From an uncultured Pantoea sp. (GTDB lineage: Bacteria; Pseudomonadota; Gammaproteobacteria; Enterobacterales; Enterobacteriaceae): 64,000 nt of DNA. The stretch is from the NCBI GenBank assembly GCA_913778495.1, contig CAJYVD010000022.1:124001-188000 (forward strand). Reading direction: 5' to 3'. A program made the translations under genes and the position numbers. Shown piece after piece: positions 18,621-26,601 of this stretch (the first letter of the stretch is position 1; each line of letters opens with the position of its first letter). Below the pieces are notes generated by a model, which saw only the letters and a list, made by a program, of their open reading frames with translations, was not told where the DNA came from and searched no databases.

Positions 18621-18818
18621 TCAGTGTACCCGGCGATTCAGCATCTGAATCGCTTTTATACTATTTTCACGCACATGCCGATCCGCGGTGCTTTTGCTGA
18701 GCAGTTCCAGTGCATCTATCACTTCGTCTTTCCCTACGGTGTCTTTCTGGCAGAGCAGTCTGCGGATAATGCTACCAATGAGCTGCAGTGATTTTTTATT
18801 ATCCTCGCCCGAATCCAT
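18621..18818 (-). CDS. Small YmgB/AriR-like protein (copy B)
   Basis: A 65-residue protein starting at ATG 18818 with GGAGG seven to eight bases upstream. Its core, LIGSIIRRLLCQKDTVGKDE followed by VIDALELLSKSTADRHVREN and SIKAIQMLNRR, has the same helix pattern as copy A and as the gene at 22655–22912. An upstream frame open to 18923 lacks a comparable ribosome site. The convergent pair in the element suggests cargo rather than backbone genes. Function in the family is linked to biofilm and acid-stress control. Confidence 0.58.
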   Translation of the reverse strand: MDSGEDNKKSLQLIGSIIRRLLCQKDTVGKDEVIDALELLSKSTADRHVRENSIKAIQMLNRRVH

Positions 18819-19254
18819 AAATCCTCCGATAAACGAAGCAGCAGTAAATATAGCATTTGTCAGAGGGGAGGTAACTGTGTCCGTGTCAGTGAGCTGATAG
18901 CTTTCATAAACTATTTGTGGCAAAGAAAGTTTTTAAAAGGGCTAAAATCTATGATTGACTTTCGCGCAAACTGGCCCCCCATGATGCAAGCAACGTCCGC
19001 TTCTGGCACTAGGCGGACGTTCAGTTCGATTGCTCTGACTTCCAGCAGGGCATGTTACCTAGCTGATTGGAAGGGGCGCAGTTGTATAAAGCAACCGTAT
19101 AACGGCGATACCGTGTATCCCTCACTTTGATGGGAAAAACTTTCATAATATTTACGATGGAATGCTTGTAACCAATTGAAAATTGGTGCTTGCTTGTTAA
19201 ACTCATTTTATGAAAAGTCAATTTAAAGTGCTGATGTTGCGAGATAAAACGCGT
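18819..19254. other. Non-coding right part of the decayed element
   Basis: About 435 bp, AT-rich, without a supported gene. It contains the fourth GTCCGC hairpin and ends at the duplicated tRNA-Leu fragment. Confidence 0.6.
18995..19018. repeat. GTCCGC/GCGGAC inverted repeat, copy 4
   Basis: GTCCGCTTCTGGCACTAGGC then GGAC; arms GTCCGC (18995–19000) and GCGGAC (19013–19018), flanked by AAC and GTT so that the stem extends to AACGTCCGC/GCGGACGTT. Confidence 0.75.
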
Positions 19255-19317
19255 GATTTAAAATCCCTCGGCTTATGGCTGTGCGGGTTCAAGTCCCGCC
19301 CCGGGCACCATATTTAA
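19255..19317 (+). repeat. Duplicated 3' end of tRNA-Leu (right attachment-type repeat)
   Basis: The last 56 nt of the tRNA-Leu gene (to 19310) plus 7 bp, identical to 15806–15868. The 5' part of the tRNA, including the acceptor 5' strand and D arm, is absent, so it cannot make a tRNA. Similarity with the left side continues to about 19415, through a second copy of the terminator (19354–19378) and into what looks like the last codons of another integrase. Confidence 0.88.
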
Positions 19318-19689
19318 AACCGAATAAAATCAAAACACTATAAGCAATGTCGTAACCGCCCATGGGCGTTTTTTTTGTTTTTTCTGTTCTCTTCCTAATA
19401 TCAGCAGTTTTTGCCCACTCTCTATCGCTCCCCTTTATGCGCAGTATCACCGCCTTACAGCAGGTATAAGTACTGGAAAAGTATCGCGCTTGAATGAAAA
19501 GCCCGGCGAGAAATTCAAACCTTGGCGCGGCGGCTTTCAACAAAAAGAAATTAACAGAGGAGGGGGCAGGTTAACGTTTTCCCGGAAAGTGTCTGCCACC
19601 GGCTCGTTGTTGGGACTGCGAGCGGTAACGATAATACGCAGCGGGTCATAAGGCGCTGAACGCCAGACCCCGCCGCGCGGATAGCGCGA
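19318..19689. other. Right flank of the element, decayed
   Basis: About 370 bp with no supported gene. It begins with a copy of the tRNA-Leu downstream region, including AACCGCCCATGGGCG-TTTTTTTT as a terminator. The minus-strand frame at 19289–19543 reads antisense through the tRNA fragment and is not a real gene. Confidence 0.65.
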
Positions 19690-20421
19690 TTACAGAATTG
19701 CGGTAATCGATTTCGCCAGTTGGGCTTCAAGCACCGGTTTCGCCTCTTCAAACTTGAGGTTGACCTTGTTGGCGTTTGATACGACACGGGTCTGGTACTT
19801 CAGGCGATTGCCTTCTTCACTGCTGGTTTGCAGTTTGATACCGGAAGTCCCCTGGCGAAGCGCCGCAATGTTATCCGTGGTAACCGCGTTTTTGCTGCGT
19901 TCAGAAATTTGCAGATCCGTTACCATCGTGAAATTGACATCCTCAACCATCGCGTCCGCCGCCAGACCCGCAAGGCCTGCAGCAAGTCCAACACCTAACA
20001 TGGTGCCGCCGGATGCATTGTTGTAAGCGGTGATACCGGCGCCCAGTGCCGCGCCGGTTGCGGCACCTTCATAACCGGTAGTCAGGAAACCTTGTGACTG
20101 ACGCAGGTCCATTTTTTCAGCTTTAAGTACGTTGGCCTGAATCCAATAGTACGCCGCATCCGGGCTGGAGGTTACGGTGTAGCCTTTCGCGCGCAGATCC
20201 TGCGCCAGCAGGGATTCCAGATCGCTCATATCTTTATCTGAGGTATTGCGAACTTTTACGTAAACGGTTTTTTGATTGGAAGGCTCAAGCCATATTGTCT
20301 GGCTCATCTGCGTTTTGACATCGAGGTTGCGTTTCTTGATGGCTGTGCTCATGGCACCACAACCGGAAAGCATAAGACTGGCAGCAGCAATAGCTGCAAT
20401 TAAAGCAGAGCGGTTAAACAT
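19690..20421 (-). CDS. traT: TraT-like complement-resistance/surface-exclusion lipoprotein
   Basis: Outer-membrane lipoprotein of 243 residues closely matching F-plasmid TraT, which blocks mating-pair stabilisation between like cells and gives serum resistance. The signal peptide ends in the lipobox LSGC, followed by [20 protein letters not shown] (a TraT hallmark), a Gly/Ala-rich membrane segment ([29 protein letters not shown]) and the terminal [23 protein letters not shown] 20421 has AAGGA seven bases upstream. It lies alone beside the tRNA-Leu element, with no other tra gene in view. Confidence 0.9.
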   Translation of the reverse strand: MFNRSALIAAIAAASLMLSGCGAMSTAIKKRNLDVKTQMSQTIWLEPSNQKTVYVKVRNTSDKDMSDLESLLAQDLRAKGYTVTSSPDAAYYWIQANVLKAEKMDLRQSQGFLTTGYEGAATGAALGAGITAYNNASGGTMLGVGLAAGLAGLAADAMVEDVNFTMVTDLQISERSKNAVTTDNIAALRQGTSGIKLQTSSEEGNRLKYQTRVVSNANKVNLKFEEAKPVLEAQLAKSITAIL

Positions 20422-20682
20422 TGACGTATCCTTGTTAAAAATCAAACGAGACAATCGTGCCCGGGCACGCTGATTTAATGAGGTTTTTTAAATGAACCCT
20501 TCATCAGACTGTCAGCAGGGTTATCGGCAGGAAGAAGATAAAATTAAATATTTTTAATCAAATCGTTGATTGCTCAGAACTCGACCGGTTCCAGGGGTGA
20601 TAACGCACATGAAGGTGTGTGGAACCGCGAACAGTGCCAACAGCACAGTTGGCACTACGGTTGAAAACGCATTACAGCGTCA

Positions 20683-20856
20683 TTAATCTCCCTGCGGTTG
20701 GCCTACCGGGCCTTCACCCTCGCTGGCACCCACCACCGGCTGATTACTCGGGGCATGCGGTCGACCGTCGCCGCCCACTGCATTGCTGCGGTGCATACAG
20801 CCCGTCAGTGCCATCATTGTCACAGCCAAAACGCCTGCTTTTTGCCAAAAATGCAT
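20683..20856 (-). CDS. Small putative lipoprotein (57 aa)
   Basis: A short frame with a clear lipoprotein signal: MHFWQKAGVLAVTMMALTGC, with the lipobox LTGC at residues 17–20 and a GAGAG ribosome site before the ATG at 20856. The mature part of about 37 residues is polar and rich in Gly, Pro and Ser (GGDGRPHAPSNQPVVG). I do not recognise it. It is downstream, on the same strand, of the SulP gene's end at 21005 and upstream of the TraT-like gene. Confidence 0.65.
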   Translation of the reverse strand: MHFWQKAGVLAVTMMALTGCMHRSNAVGGDGRPHAPSNQPVVGASEGEGPVGQPQGD

Positions 20857-21004
20857 GGTCTCTCCTTTTGTGCGCCAGAAAAGTGGCCGCTCATTATGTC
20901 AGTGGGGTAAGTGCCCATTAAGCAAAGACAAAAAAGCGCAATGAGACAAGCGAAGCGGAAGGGCGAGGGACGCCGGAACCGTTCCGGCGTCATGATGCGG
21001 GGCG

Positions 21005-22501
21005 TTAACCTAACGTGCCGCTCAAGCGGTTGCGAAAATCGCTGCTGCGATTATCGAGGCCGATAAAGGTCACGGCGGCGCCGTGGCGGTGATAGCGGTG
21101 CTCAATCGCGTCCAAAGCAGCAACGCTGGAAGCATCCCAGATTTGCGCATGAGTGAGGTCGATGGTCACGTGATGAGGATCGTGAGCATAATCGAAGTGT
21201 TCAAACAGATCGTTGCTGCTGCCAAAGAACAGCGGGCCGCGCACCCAATAGGTGACCTGCTCACCGTCTTCGCTGAGCTGGCGTTCGGCGTGGATCACAT
21301 GCGCAATGCGGCGCGCAAATAACATCATCGCCAGAATCACGCCCACCAGCACGCCCAGCGCGAGGTTGCCGGTCCACACGGTCACGATCACGGTGAGCGC
21401 CATGACGCTGGTTTCAGACCACGGCATGCGCTTGAGCGTAGCGGGATGCAGGCTGTGCCAGTTGAGCGTTTTCACCGCCACGACCATCATGATCGCGGCC
21501 AGCACCACCATAGGGATTTGCGCCATGATATGGCTCAAACCGGTAACGAGCAGGAGCAGCACCAAACCGGCGGCCACGGTAGAGACGCGGGTACGCGCTT
21601 TACCCAGCTCAACGTTGACAATGGTTTGGCCAATCATGGCGCAACCGGCAATACCCCCATAAAAGCCAGCCAGTATGTTACCTACGCCCAGCGCCCACGA
21701 TTCGCGACGCTTGCCGGAGGGGGTATCGGTAATATCGTCGACCAGCTTAGCGGTCAGCAGCGACTCCATCAGGCCGACAAATGCCACGCTCAAGGCCGTC
21801 GGCCAGACAATCTGTAGCGTGGTGAGGTTTAACGGCACCTGCAACGCATTCAAACCGGGCAGCCCGGCACTCATCGGGCCTTCATCGCCCACGTTAGGCA
21901 CGCGATAGCCCATCAGTAGCGCCACGGCGGTGACCACCACAATGGCAATCAGTGGCGCGGGCACGCTTTTTAACACGTAAGGCAGCAGCAGGACGATCGC
22001 CAGGGTGAGCGCGAATAATCCCCAGACCAGCGCCGATTGTCCCCACACGTGCGGCACCTGCGCAAAAAAGATCAGGATGCCGAGCGCGTTAACAAAACCC
22101 AGCATTACCGAGCGTGGAATGTAGCGCATCATGCGCGACAGCCCGGCAACGCCAAAAATAATTTGAATGATGCCGCCAAGGATCACCGCGGGCAGAATAT
22201 ATGCCACGCCGTGCGCGTGTACCATAGGTCCGATCACTAACGCCACGGACCCCGCGGCCGCGGTGACCATCGCGGGGCGCCCACCGAGCAGCGACAGCGT
22301 CAGACACAGTACCACTGACGCGATCAAACTGACTTTGGGATCGACGCCCGCAATCACGGAAAAGGAGATAACTTCAGGAATCAGCGCCAGCGCGGTGATC
22401 ACGCCCGCAAGGCATTCACGGGTCAATAGCGCGGGCGATCGTAGCACGCTGGCCACGGTAATATCGGCCACGACAGGGGCCTGATGAGCAGGTTGGGTCA
22501 T
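21005..22501 (-). CDS. SulP-family anion transporter with STAS domain
   Basis: Inner-membrane transporter of 498 residues. The N-terminal region has about 10–12 hydrophobic segments with the SulP start ECLAGVITALALIPEVISFS and the VALVIGPMV and GFVNALGILIF segments. The C-terminal 80 residues form a STAS-type domain (THAQIWDASSVAALDAIEHRY). Members carry sulfate, bicarbonate or dicarboxylates; the substrate cannot be inferred here. It is a single gene starting at ATG 22501. Confidence 0.9.
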   Translation of the reverse strand: MTQPAHQAPVVADITVASVLRSPALLTRECLAGVITALALIPEVISFSVIAGVDPKVSLIASVVLCLTLSLLGGRPAMVTAAAGSVALVIGPMVHAHGVAYILPAVILGGIIQIIFGVAGLSRMMRYIPRSVMLGFVNALGILIFFAQVPHVWGQSALVWGLFALTLAIVLLLPYVLKSVPAPLIAIVVVTAVALLMGYRVPNVGDEGPMSAGLPGLNALQVPLNLTTLQIVWPTALSVAFVGLMESLLTAKLVDDITDTPSGKRRESWALGVGNILAGFYGGIAGCAMIGQTIVNVELGKARTRVSTVAAGLVLLLLVTGLSHIMAQIPMVVLAAIMMVVAVKTLNWHSLHPATLKRMPWSETSVMALTVIVTVWTGNLALGVLVGVILAMMLFARRIAHVIHAERQLSEDGEQVTYWVRGPLFFGSSNDLFEHFDYAHDPHHVTIDLTHAQIWDASSVAALDAIEHRYHRHGAAVTFIGLDNRSSDFRNRLSGTLG

Positions 22502-22654
22502 AAGCTTTTGAACTCTCGAACAGTGATGCGCAAGCCGTCACGGCAAGGCTATAAAGGGTGATGTTTTTTTACGGCAGCGATAATAGCGAGCAATGCCGTG
22601 TGAAGCCAGCATTGCGTATTCTGAGGCGTTAAACTCGCTAATGCGAAAAGGCCG

Positions 22655-22912
22655 TTACAGCGAAAAATCGTCCGGCGTTTTATTTACGACCATCTCCAGG
22701 AGATAACGGTAAGTGTCGCGCTGTATCGGGTCGGGTTGCTGATCGAGACGGGCAATCAATGCGCTAATAATGCCTTTGTTGATGACGGGAAGGTTGCTAT
22801 GCAGAATTTCGGCAATGATATGCCCGAGCAAGGTCATGGCATTGGCGTCGTGTTGGCACGCCTGTGTGACGCTGTCGGCGAAAGGTTCCTGACTGTGGGC
22901 GAAATTGGGCAT
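22655..22912 (-). CDS. YmgB/AriR-family protein
   Basis: A small protein of 85 residues with the YmgB/AriR core LLGHIIAEILHSNLPVINKG, then IISALIARLDQQPDPIQRDT and YRYLLEMVVNK. The family includes E. coli YmgB/AriR, a DNA-binding-type regulator of biofilm and acid resistance. The start at ATG 22912 gives the family length and has AAGG upstream; an open frame to 23041 is likely spurious. Several TGTACAA-type motifs occur in the long upstream region, reminiscent of MerR-type (BluR/MlrA-like) sites. It is the third family member in the window. Confidence 0.72.
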   Translation of the reverse strand: MPNFAHSQEPFADSVTQACQHDANAMTLLGHIIAEILHSNLPVINKGIISALIARLDQQPDPIQRDTYRYLLEMVVNKTPDDFSL

Positions 22913-23387
22913 GAGAGAGACCTTATAATCGGCCTGATGGCAACGGCCTTCAGCGCCTTGATGAAGCCTACGCGCGGACAGGCGCGTAATATCAAACTCA
23001 TCAGATAACGCAAAAAGTAACCTCTGAAGGTGGAAATCCACTACACCTTCAGAGGCGACGCAAAGTGCATCATTCGTTACGAAGCCCTAACGGGCCCATG
23101 GCGCAAGAAGTTATACAATTAAGGCTTATTTGTACAACTAAATTTTATGCCAAACCCGTATATTTACGTTTTATGCGGCTTTGCACGGCGTGCGACGCGA
23201 TAAAACTTATACGCTTTAGTTGTACAAACTAAGATTTTTAAGATTACTGCCCCTAACGTGCGCGTGCCGTACTAAGGTTAATTCAGTCTCACCAGTGCGT
23301 CATGCGCTGCCCTTTAACAACGGGAAGGTTTTCATTTATAATCACCATCACGTTTAGTTAGATATCTAACCATTAGGTTGCTACTAT
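22913..23387. other. Regulatory region with TGTACAA-type motifs and the MarR operator
   Basis: About 475 bp between divergent ymgB-like and marR genes. TATACAATT (23112–23120), TGTACAACT (23131–23139) and AGTTGTACAAACT (23218–23230) recur. The stretch CTTATTTGTACAACTAAA is an inverted, nearly identical copy of the one near 23212–23233. The right end holds the MarR-type palindrome listed separately. Confidence 0.6.
23357..23370. promoter_or_regulatory. MarR-type operator
   Basis: GTTAGATATCTAAC is a perfect 14-bp palindrome ending 17 bp before the marR start codon. Its size and position suit an autoregulatory MarR binding site; the binding itself is inference. Confidence 0.7.
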
Positions 23388-23819
23388 TTGAGCCACTCAC
23401 CGCACTCTTTCTCTCGCTTACTGCACCAGACTGCACATGCCTGGCGGTTGGCGGTCGACCGTCGCCTGAAAGACAGCGGGCTCAGTATGAGCAGCTGGCT
23501 GGCCATCGCCACGGTGGCGACTGCGGCCGAACCGCCTACGCAAAAAGCGCTGGCGCAGCTGCTGGGGTTGGAGGATGCCAGCGTGGTGCCGCTGGTGGAT
23601 AGGCTGGTGAGTCAACAGCTGCTGGCGCGCGTGCAGCCCAAAGAAGATCGCCGTAAGCGGCTGCTGGTGCTCACCGAGCTTGGCAATGAAGCGTTTATTG
23701 AAGTAAAGAGCCAGGCTGATGCCCTGCGCACAGAGCTGCTGGCAGACATTGCTCCGGCAGAGTTGGCGATCACGGAAAACGTGCTGAAGCAGTTGCTTGC
23801 GCGTCTCGGAAACCCGTAA
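23388..23819 (+). CDS. MarR-family transcriptional regulator
   Basis: Winged-helix repressor of 143 residues. The helix-turn-helix and wing are visible in TQKALAQLLGLEDASVVPLV, then DRLVSQQLLARVQPKEDRRK and RLLVLTELG. The start is a TTG at 23388; no in-frame ATG lies before the conserved region and AGG is ten bases upstream. It is immediately upstream (2 bp) of an efflux operon, and the palindrome before it suggests it represses itself and the three transport genes, as EmrR does for emrAB. Confidence 0.88.
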   Translation: MSHSPHSFSRLLHQTAHAWRLAVDRRLKDSGLSMSSWLAIATVATAAEPPTQKALAQLLGLEDASVVPLVDRLVSQQLLARVQPKEDRRKRLLVLTELGNEAFIEVKSQADALRTELLADIAPAELAITENVLKQLLARLGNP

Positions 23820-23821
23820 TC

Positions 23822-25507
23822 GTGGCAAAACGTAATCCTTATGCCCCGCGTGAGTGGCTGCCACATGAAAAGCCGATGCTGCCCGGATCGCCCTCAACGC
23901 CGCTGCATTCGCCCGGTAAACGGTTGGCTTTTGGCTTAGTCGGTCTGCTGATTTCTATCACCGGCGCCCTGAGTAATGCGCTGGTCACGGCCAATCTCAC
24001 CAACCTGCAAGGCACGTTCGGCGCGTACAGCAATGAAATCGCCTGGCTCCCCGCCGTTTATGTAATGGGCAATATTTCGATTAACCTGCTGCTGGTGAAG
24101 TTTCGCCAACAGTTTGGTCTGCGCCTGTTTACCGAGGCGTTTTTGCTGCTCTACGTCATCGTGGCTTTTTTCCATATTCTGGCGAACGATCTCAGCTCCG
24201 CCATCATTGTACGCACTGCGCATGGCATGGTCGGCGCCGCACTTAGCTCGCTCGGTATCTACTATCAGATTCAGGCCTGGCCGGCGAAGCACCGGCTGAA
24301 AGCGCTGGTGATTGGTATCACCGCTTCACAGCTGGCGATTCCGCTGGCGCGGCTTTTTTCCACCGAATTGCTGCAGTTAGAAGAGTGGCGCGGTCTCTAT
24401 TTACTTGAGCTTGGCCTGGCGATGATTGCACTTGGCTGCGTGCTGATGCTGAAGTTACCGCCAGGGGACCGCTTCAAAGCCTTTGAAAAAATGGATTTCG
24501 TGACGTTTATGCTATTGGCACCGGGCATGGCACTGCTGTGTGGCGTGCTGTCATTGGGGCGCATTGAATGGTGGTTCTCCACGCCGTGGCTAGGGGTGTC
24601 CCTGGCGTTGTCTCTGGTGCTGATCGTGACCGCGCTGGTGGTAGAGCACAACCGCGTGAATCCGCTGATCAATACGCGCTGGCTCAGCAACGGGGCCATG
24701 GTGCGCTTGGGCATCGTGATGATTATGATGCGCGTGGTGCTGGCAGAGCAAAACACCGGGGCGATCGGTTTTCTGCAACAGGTTGGTCTGCAAAACGATC
24801 AAATGCGTGGCCTGGCGCTGGCGATCATCGCCGGCGTGCTGTGCGGCATGGTAGCCAGCGCGTTAACCATCAAGCCCACGCACCTCAGTTGGCCGATTGT
24901 CACCTCGCTGGTGGTGATGATTGTGGCGTCGCTGATGGACGCGCAATCCAGCCCGATAACGCGCGCGAACAATTTATATATCAGCCAATTTTTACTGGGA
25001 TTCAGCAGCGCATTCTTCCTGGCGCCTGCCATGCTGCTTGGCATTGGCGGCGTCGTCACGCAGCCAAAAAACCTGGTAAGTTTTGTGGTGCTGTTTGGTA
25101 TGAGCCAGAACCTTGGTGGACTGATTGGCTCGGCCATGCTCGGCACGTTTCAAACCTGGCGGGAAAAATACCACTCCAGCATTTTGGGCGATCAACTCTC
25201 ACAGTTGGATCCCAACGTGGGGGAGCGGCTTGATCAATACCGCGCGCTGTTTGGCGCGCAGTTGACCGACCCGGTGCTGCTCAGCGCGCAAAGTACCAGC
25301 CAGTTGCAAACGGTCGCCACGCTGCAGGCGAACGTGCTGGCCTACAACGACACCTATTTATTGACCGCCTCAATGGCAACGATCACGCTGCTTTGGGTGC
25401 TATGGCGTTTAGCGCGCCAGCGTTATCTGCAGCGGCGTCAGATGCCAACTGCCGCAACCGGGCAGAGACCCGCCGCCTCTTCAGCAACACAAACGGAGCC
25501 ATCATGA
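23822..25507 (+). CDS. DHA2-type MFS efflux pump (EmrB-like)
   Basis: Drug:H+ antiporter of 561 residues with about 14 hydrophobic segments. ANLTNLQGTFGAYSNEIAWL resembles the first DHA2 signature (helix 1 into EIAWxxxxY), including the AYVMGNI-like continuation. It starts at GTG 23822. It overlaps the next gene, an HlyD adaptor, by 4 bp (ATGA), making a tripartite system with the outer-membrane factor. Substrate unknown; drugs or aromatic acids are typical for the family. Confidence 0.87.
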   Translation: MAKRNPYAPREWLPHEKPMLPGSPSTPLHSPGKRLAFGLVGLLISITGALSNALVTANLTNLQGTFGAYSNEIAWLPAVYVMGNISINLLLVKFRQQFGLRLFTEAFLLLYVIVAFFHILANDLSSAIIVRTAHGMVGAALSSLGIYYQIQAWPAKHRLKALVIGITASQLAIPLARLFSTELLQLEEWRGLYLLELGLAMIALGCVLMLKLPPGDRFKAFEKMDFVTFMLLAPGMALLCGVLSLGRIEWWFSTPWLGVSLALSLVLIVTALVVEHNRVNPLINTRWLSNGAMVRLGIVMIMMRVVLAEQNTGAIGFLQQVGLQNDQMRGLALAIIAGVLCGMVASALTIKPTHLSWPIVTSLVVMIVASLMDAQSSPITRANNLYISQFLLGFSSAFFLAPAMLLGIGGVVTQPKNLVSFVVLFGMSQNLGGLIGSAMLGTFQTWREKYHSSILGDQLSQLDPNVGERLDQYRALFGAQLTDPVLLSAQSTSQLQTVATLQANVLAYNDTYLLTASMATITLLWVLWRLARQRYLQRRQMPTAATGQRPAASSATQTEPS

Positions 25508-26601
25508 GCCAACAGGACGACATCCAGGCCGCGGAACGCGAGCGCACCCAGCGTCGACGTATTCTTTCCATCGCCGTGGGAAGCGGTATCGCGATTGTCG
25601 GCGTGCTGGTGATTTTATACGCCTGGCAACTCTGGCCGTTTACCAGCGCCGTACAGACCACAGAAAACGCTTACGTGCGTGGTCAGGTGACCTTCATCAG
25701 CCCGCAGGTTAACGGCTATCTTACCGAGGTCAGCGTGGTGGACTTACAGCCGGTTAAAAAAGATCAGCTGCTGATGGTGATTGACGATCGTATCTACCGT
25801 CAGCGCGTGCATCAGGCAGAGGCGCAGCTGGCGATGAAAATCGCTGCGCAAAATAACAATCAGCAACAGCGCCGCAGCGCCGAAGCTACCATTCTCAGCA
25901 ATAAAGCGGCGGTAGAAAACGCCAAAGCGCAGGCGCTAAAAAGCCGTCTTGATTTACAGCGCGTAGAGAATCTGGCGGCCGATGGCTCGCTTTCAGTGCG
26001 CGAGCGCGATGCCGCCCGCGCCACCAATGCCCAGGCGCAGGCGCAGCTGCGCCAGGCAGAAGCGCAGGTGGCGGTGGCGCAGCAGAACCTGCAAACGGTC
26101 ACGGTGAATCGCGCGTCGCTGGAGGGGGACGTGGCCAGCGCGCGGGCCGCGCTGGAGTTGGCCAATATCGATCTCGCCAATACGCGCATTGTCTCGCCCG
26201 ATAGCGGCCAACTGGGGCAATTATCCGTGCGTAAAGGGAGCTATGTGACCGCCGGAACGCGCCTGACGTCGGTGGTGCCGGACAATAAGTGGGTGATTGC
26301 CAATTTTAAAGAGACGCAGCTAGCACGCGTGCGTCCCGGGCTGCCGGTGACAATCCGGGTGGACGCGCTGGACGGCAAACAGGTTGACGGACGCGTGGAA
26401 TTTATCTCGCCAGCGGCAGGCTCCGAATTCAGCGCCATCTCGCCCGACAACGCCACCGGTAACTTCGTGAAAATTGCCCAGCGAATCCCGGTGCGCATCA
26501 GGCTGCTGGGTGATACCCACGCGCTGCGCCCCGGCATGTCGGTGGAGGTCAGTGTGGATACTGCCGCAGAGCCTGACGGGGCCAATAAGGACATGCCATG
26601 A
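25504..26601 (+). CDS. HlyD/EmrA-type membrane-fusion protein
   Basis: Periplasmic adaptor of 365 residues linking the pump to the outer-membrane channel. It has one N-terminal membrane helix (about residues 20–42), a barrel/lipoyl half motif (NAYVRGQVTFISPQVNGYL), a long coiled-coil hairpin (about residues 95–215, rich in Ala, Gln and Glu) and the second lipoyl half (NTRIVSPDSGQLGQLSVRKG). The ATG at 25504 overlaps the pump stop; the larger upstream frame is an artefact of the overlap. Its stop overlaps the next start by 4 bp. Confidence 0.92.
   Translation: MSQQDDIQAAERERTQRRRILSIAVGSGIAIVGVLVILYAWQLWPFTSAVQTTENAYVRGQVTFISPQVNGYLTEVSVVDLQPVKKDQLLMVIDDRIYRQRVHQAEAQLAMKIAAQNNNQQQRRSAEATILSNKAAVENAKAQALKSRLDLQRVENLAADGSLSVRERDAARATNAQAQAQLRQAEAQVAVAQQNLQTVTVNRASLEGDVASARAALELANIDLANTRIVSPDSGQLGQLSVRKGSYVTAGTRLTSVVPDNKWVIANFKETQLARVRPGLPVTIRVDALDGKQVDGRVEFISPAAGSEFSAISPDNATGNFVKIAQRIPVRIRLLGDTHALRPGMSVEVSVDTAAEPDGANKDMP

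Noticed and set aside
25393-25503. Longer N-terminus for the HlyD-type adaptor
   Set aside because: This stretch is the end of the pump gene in another frame; the ATGA overlap at 25504 and the family start support the shorter form.
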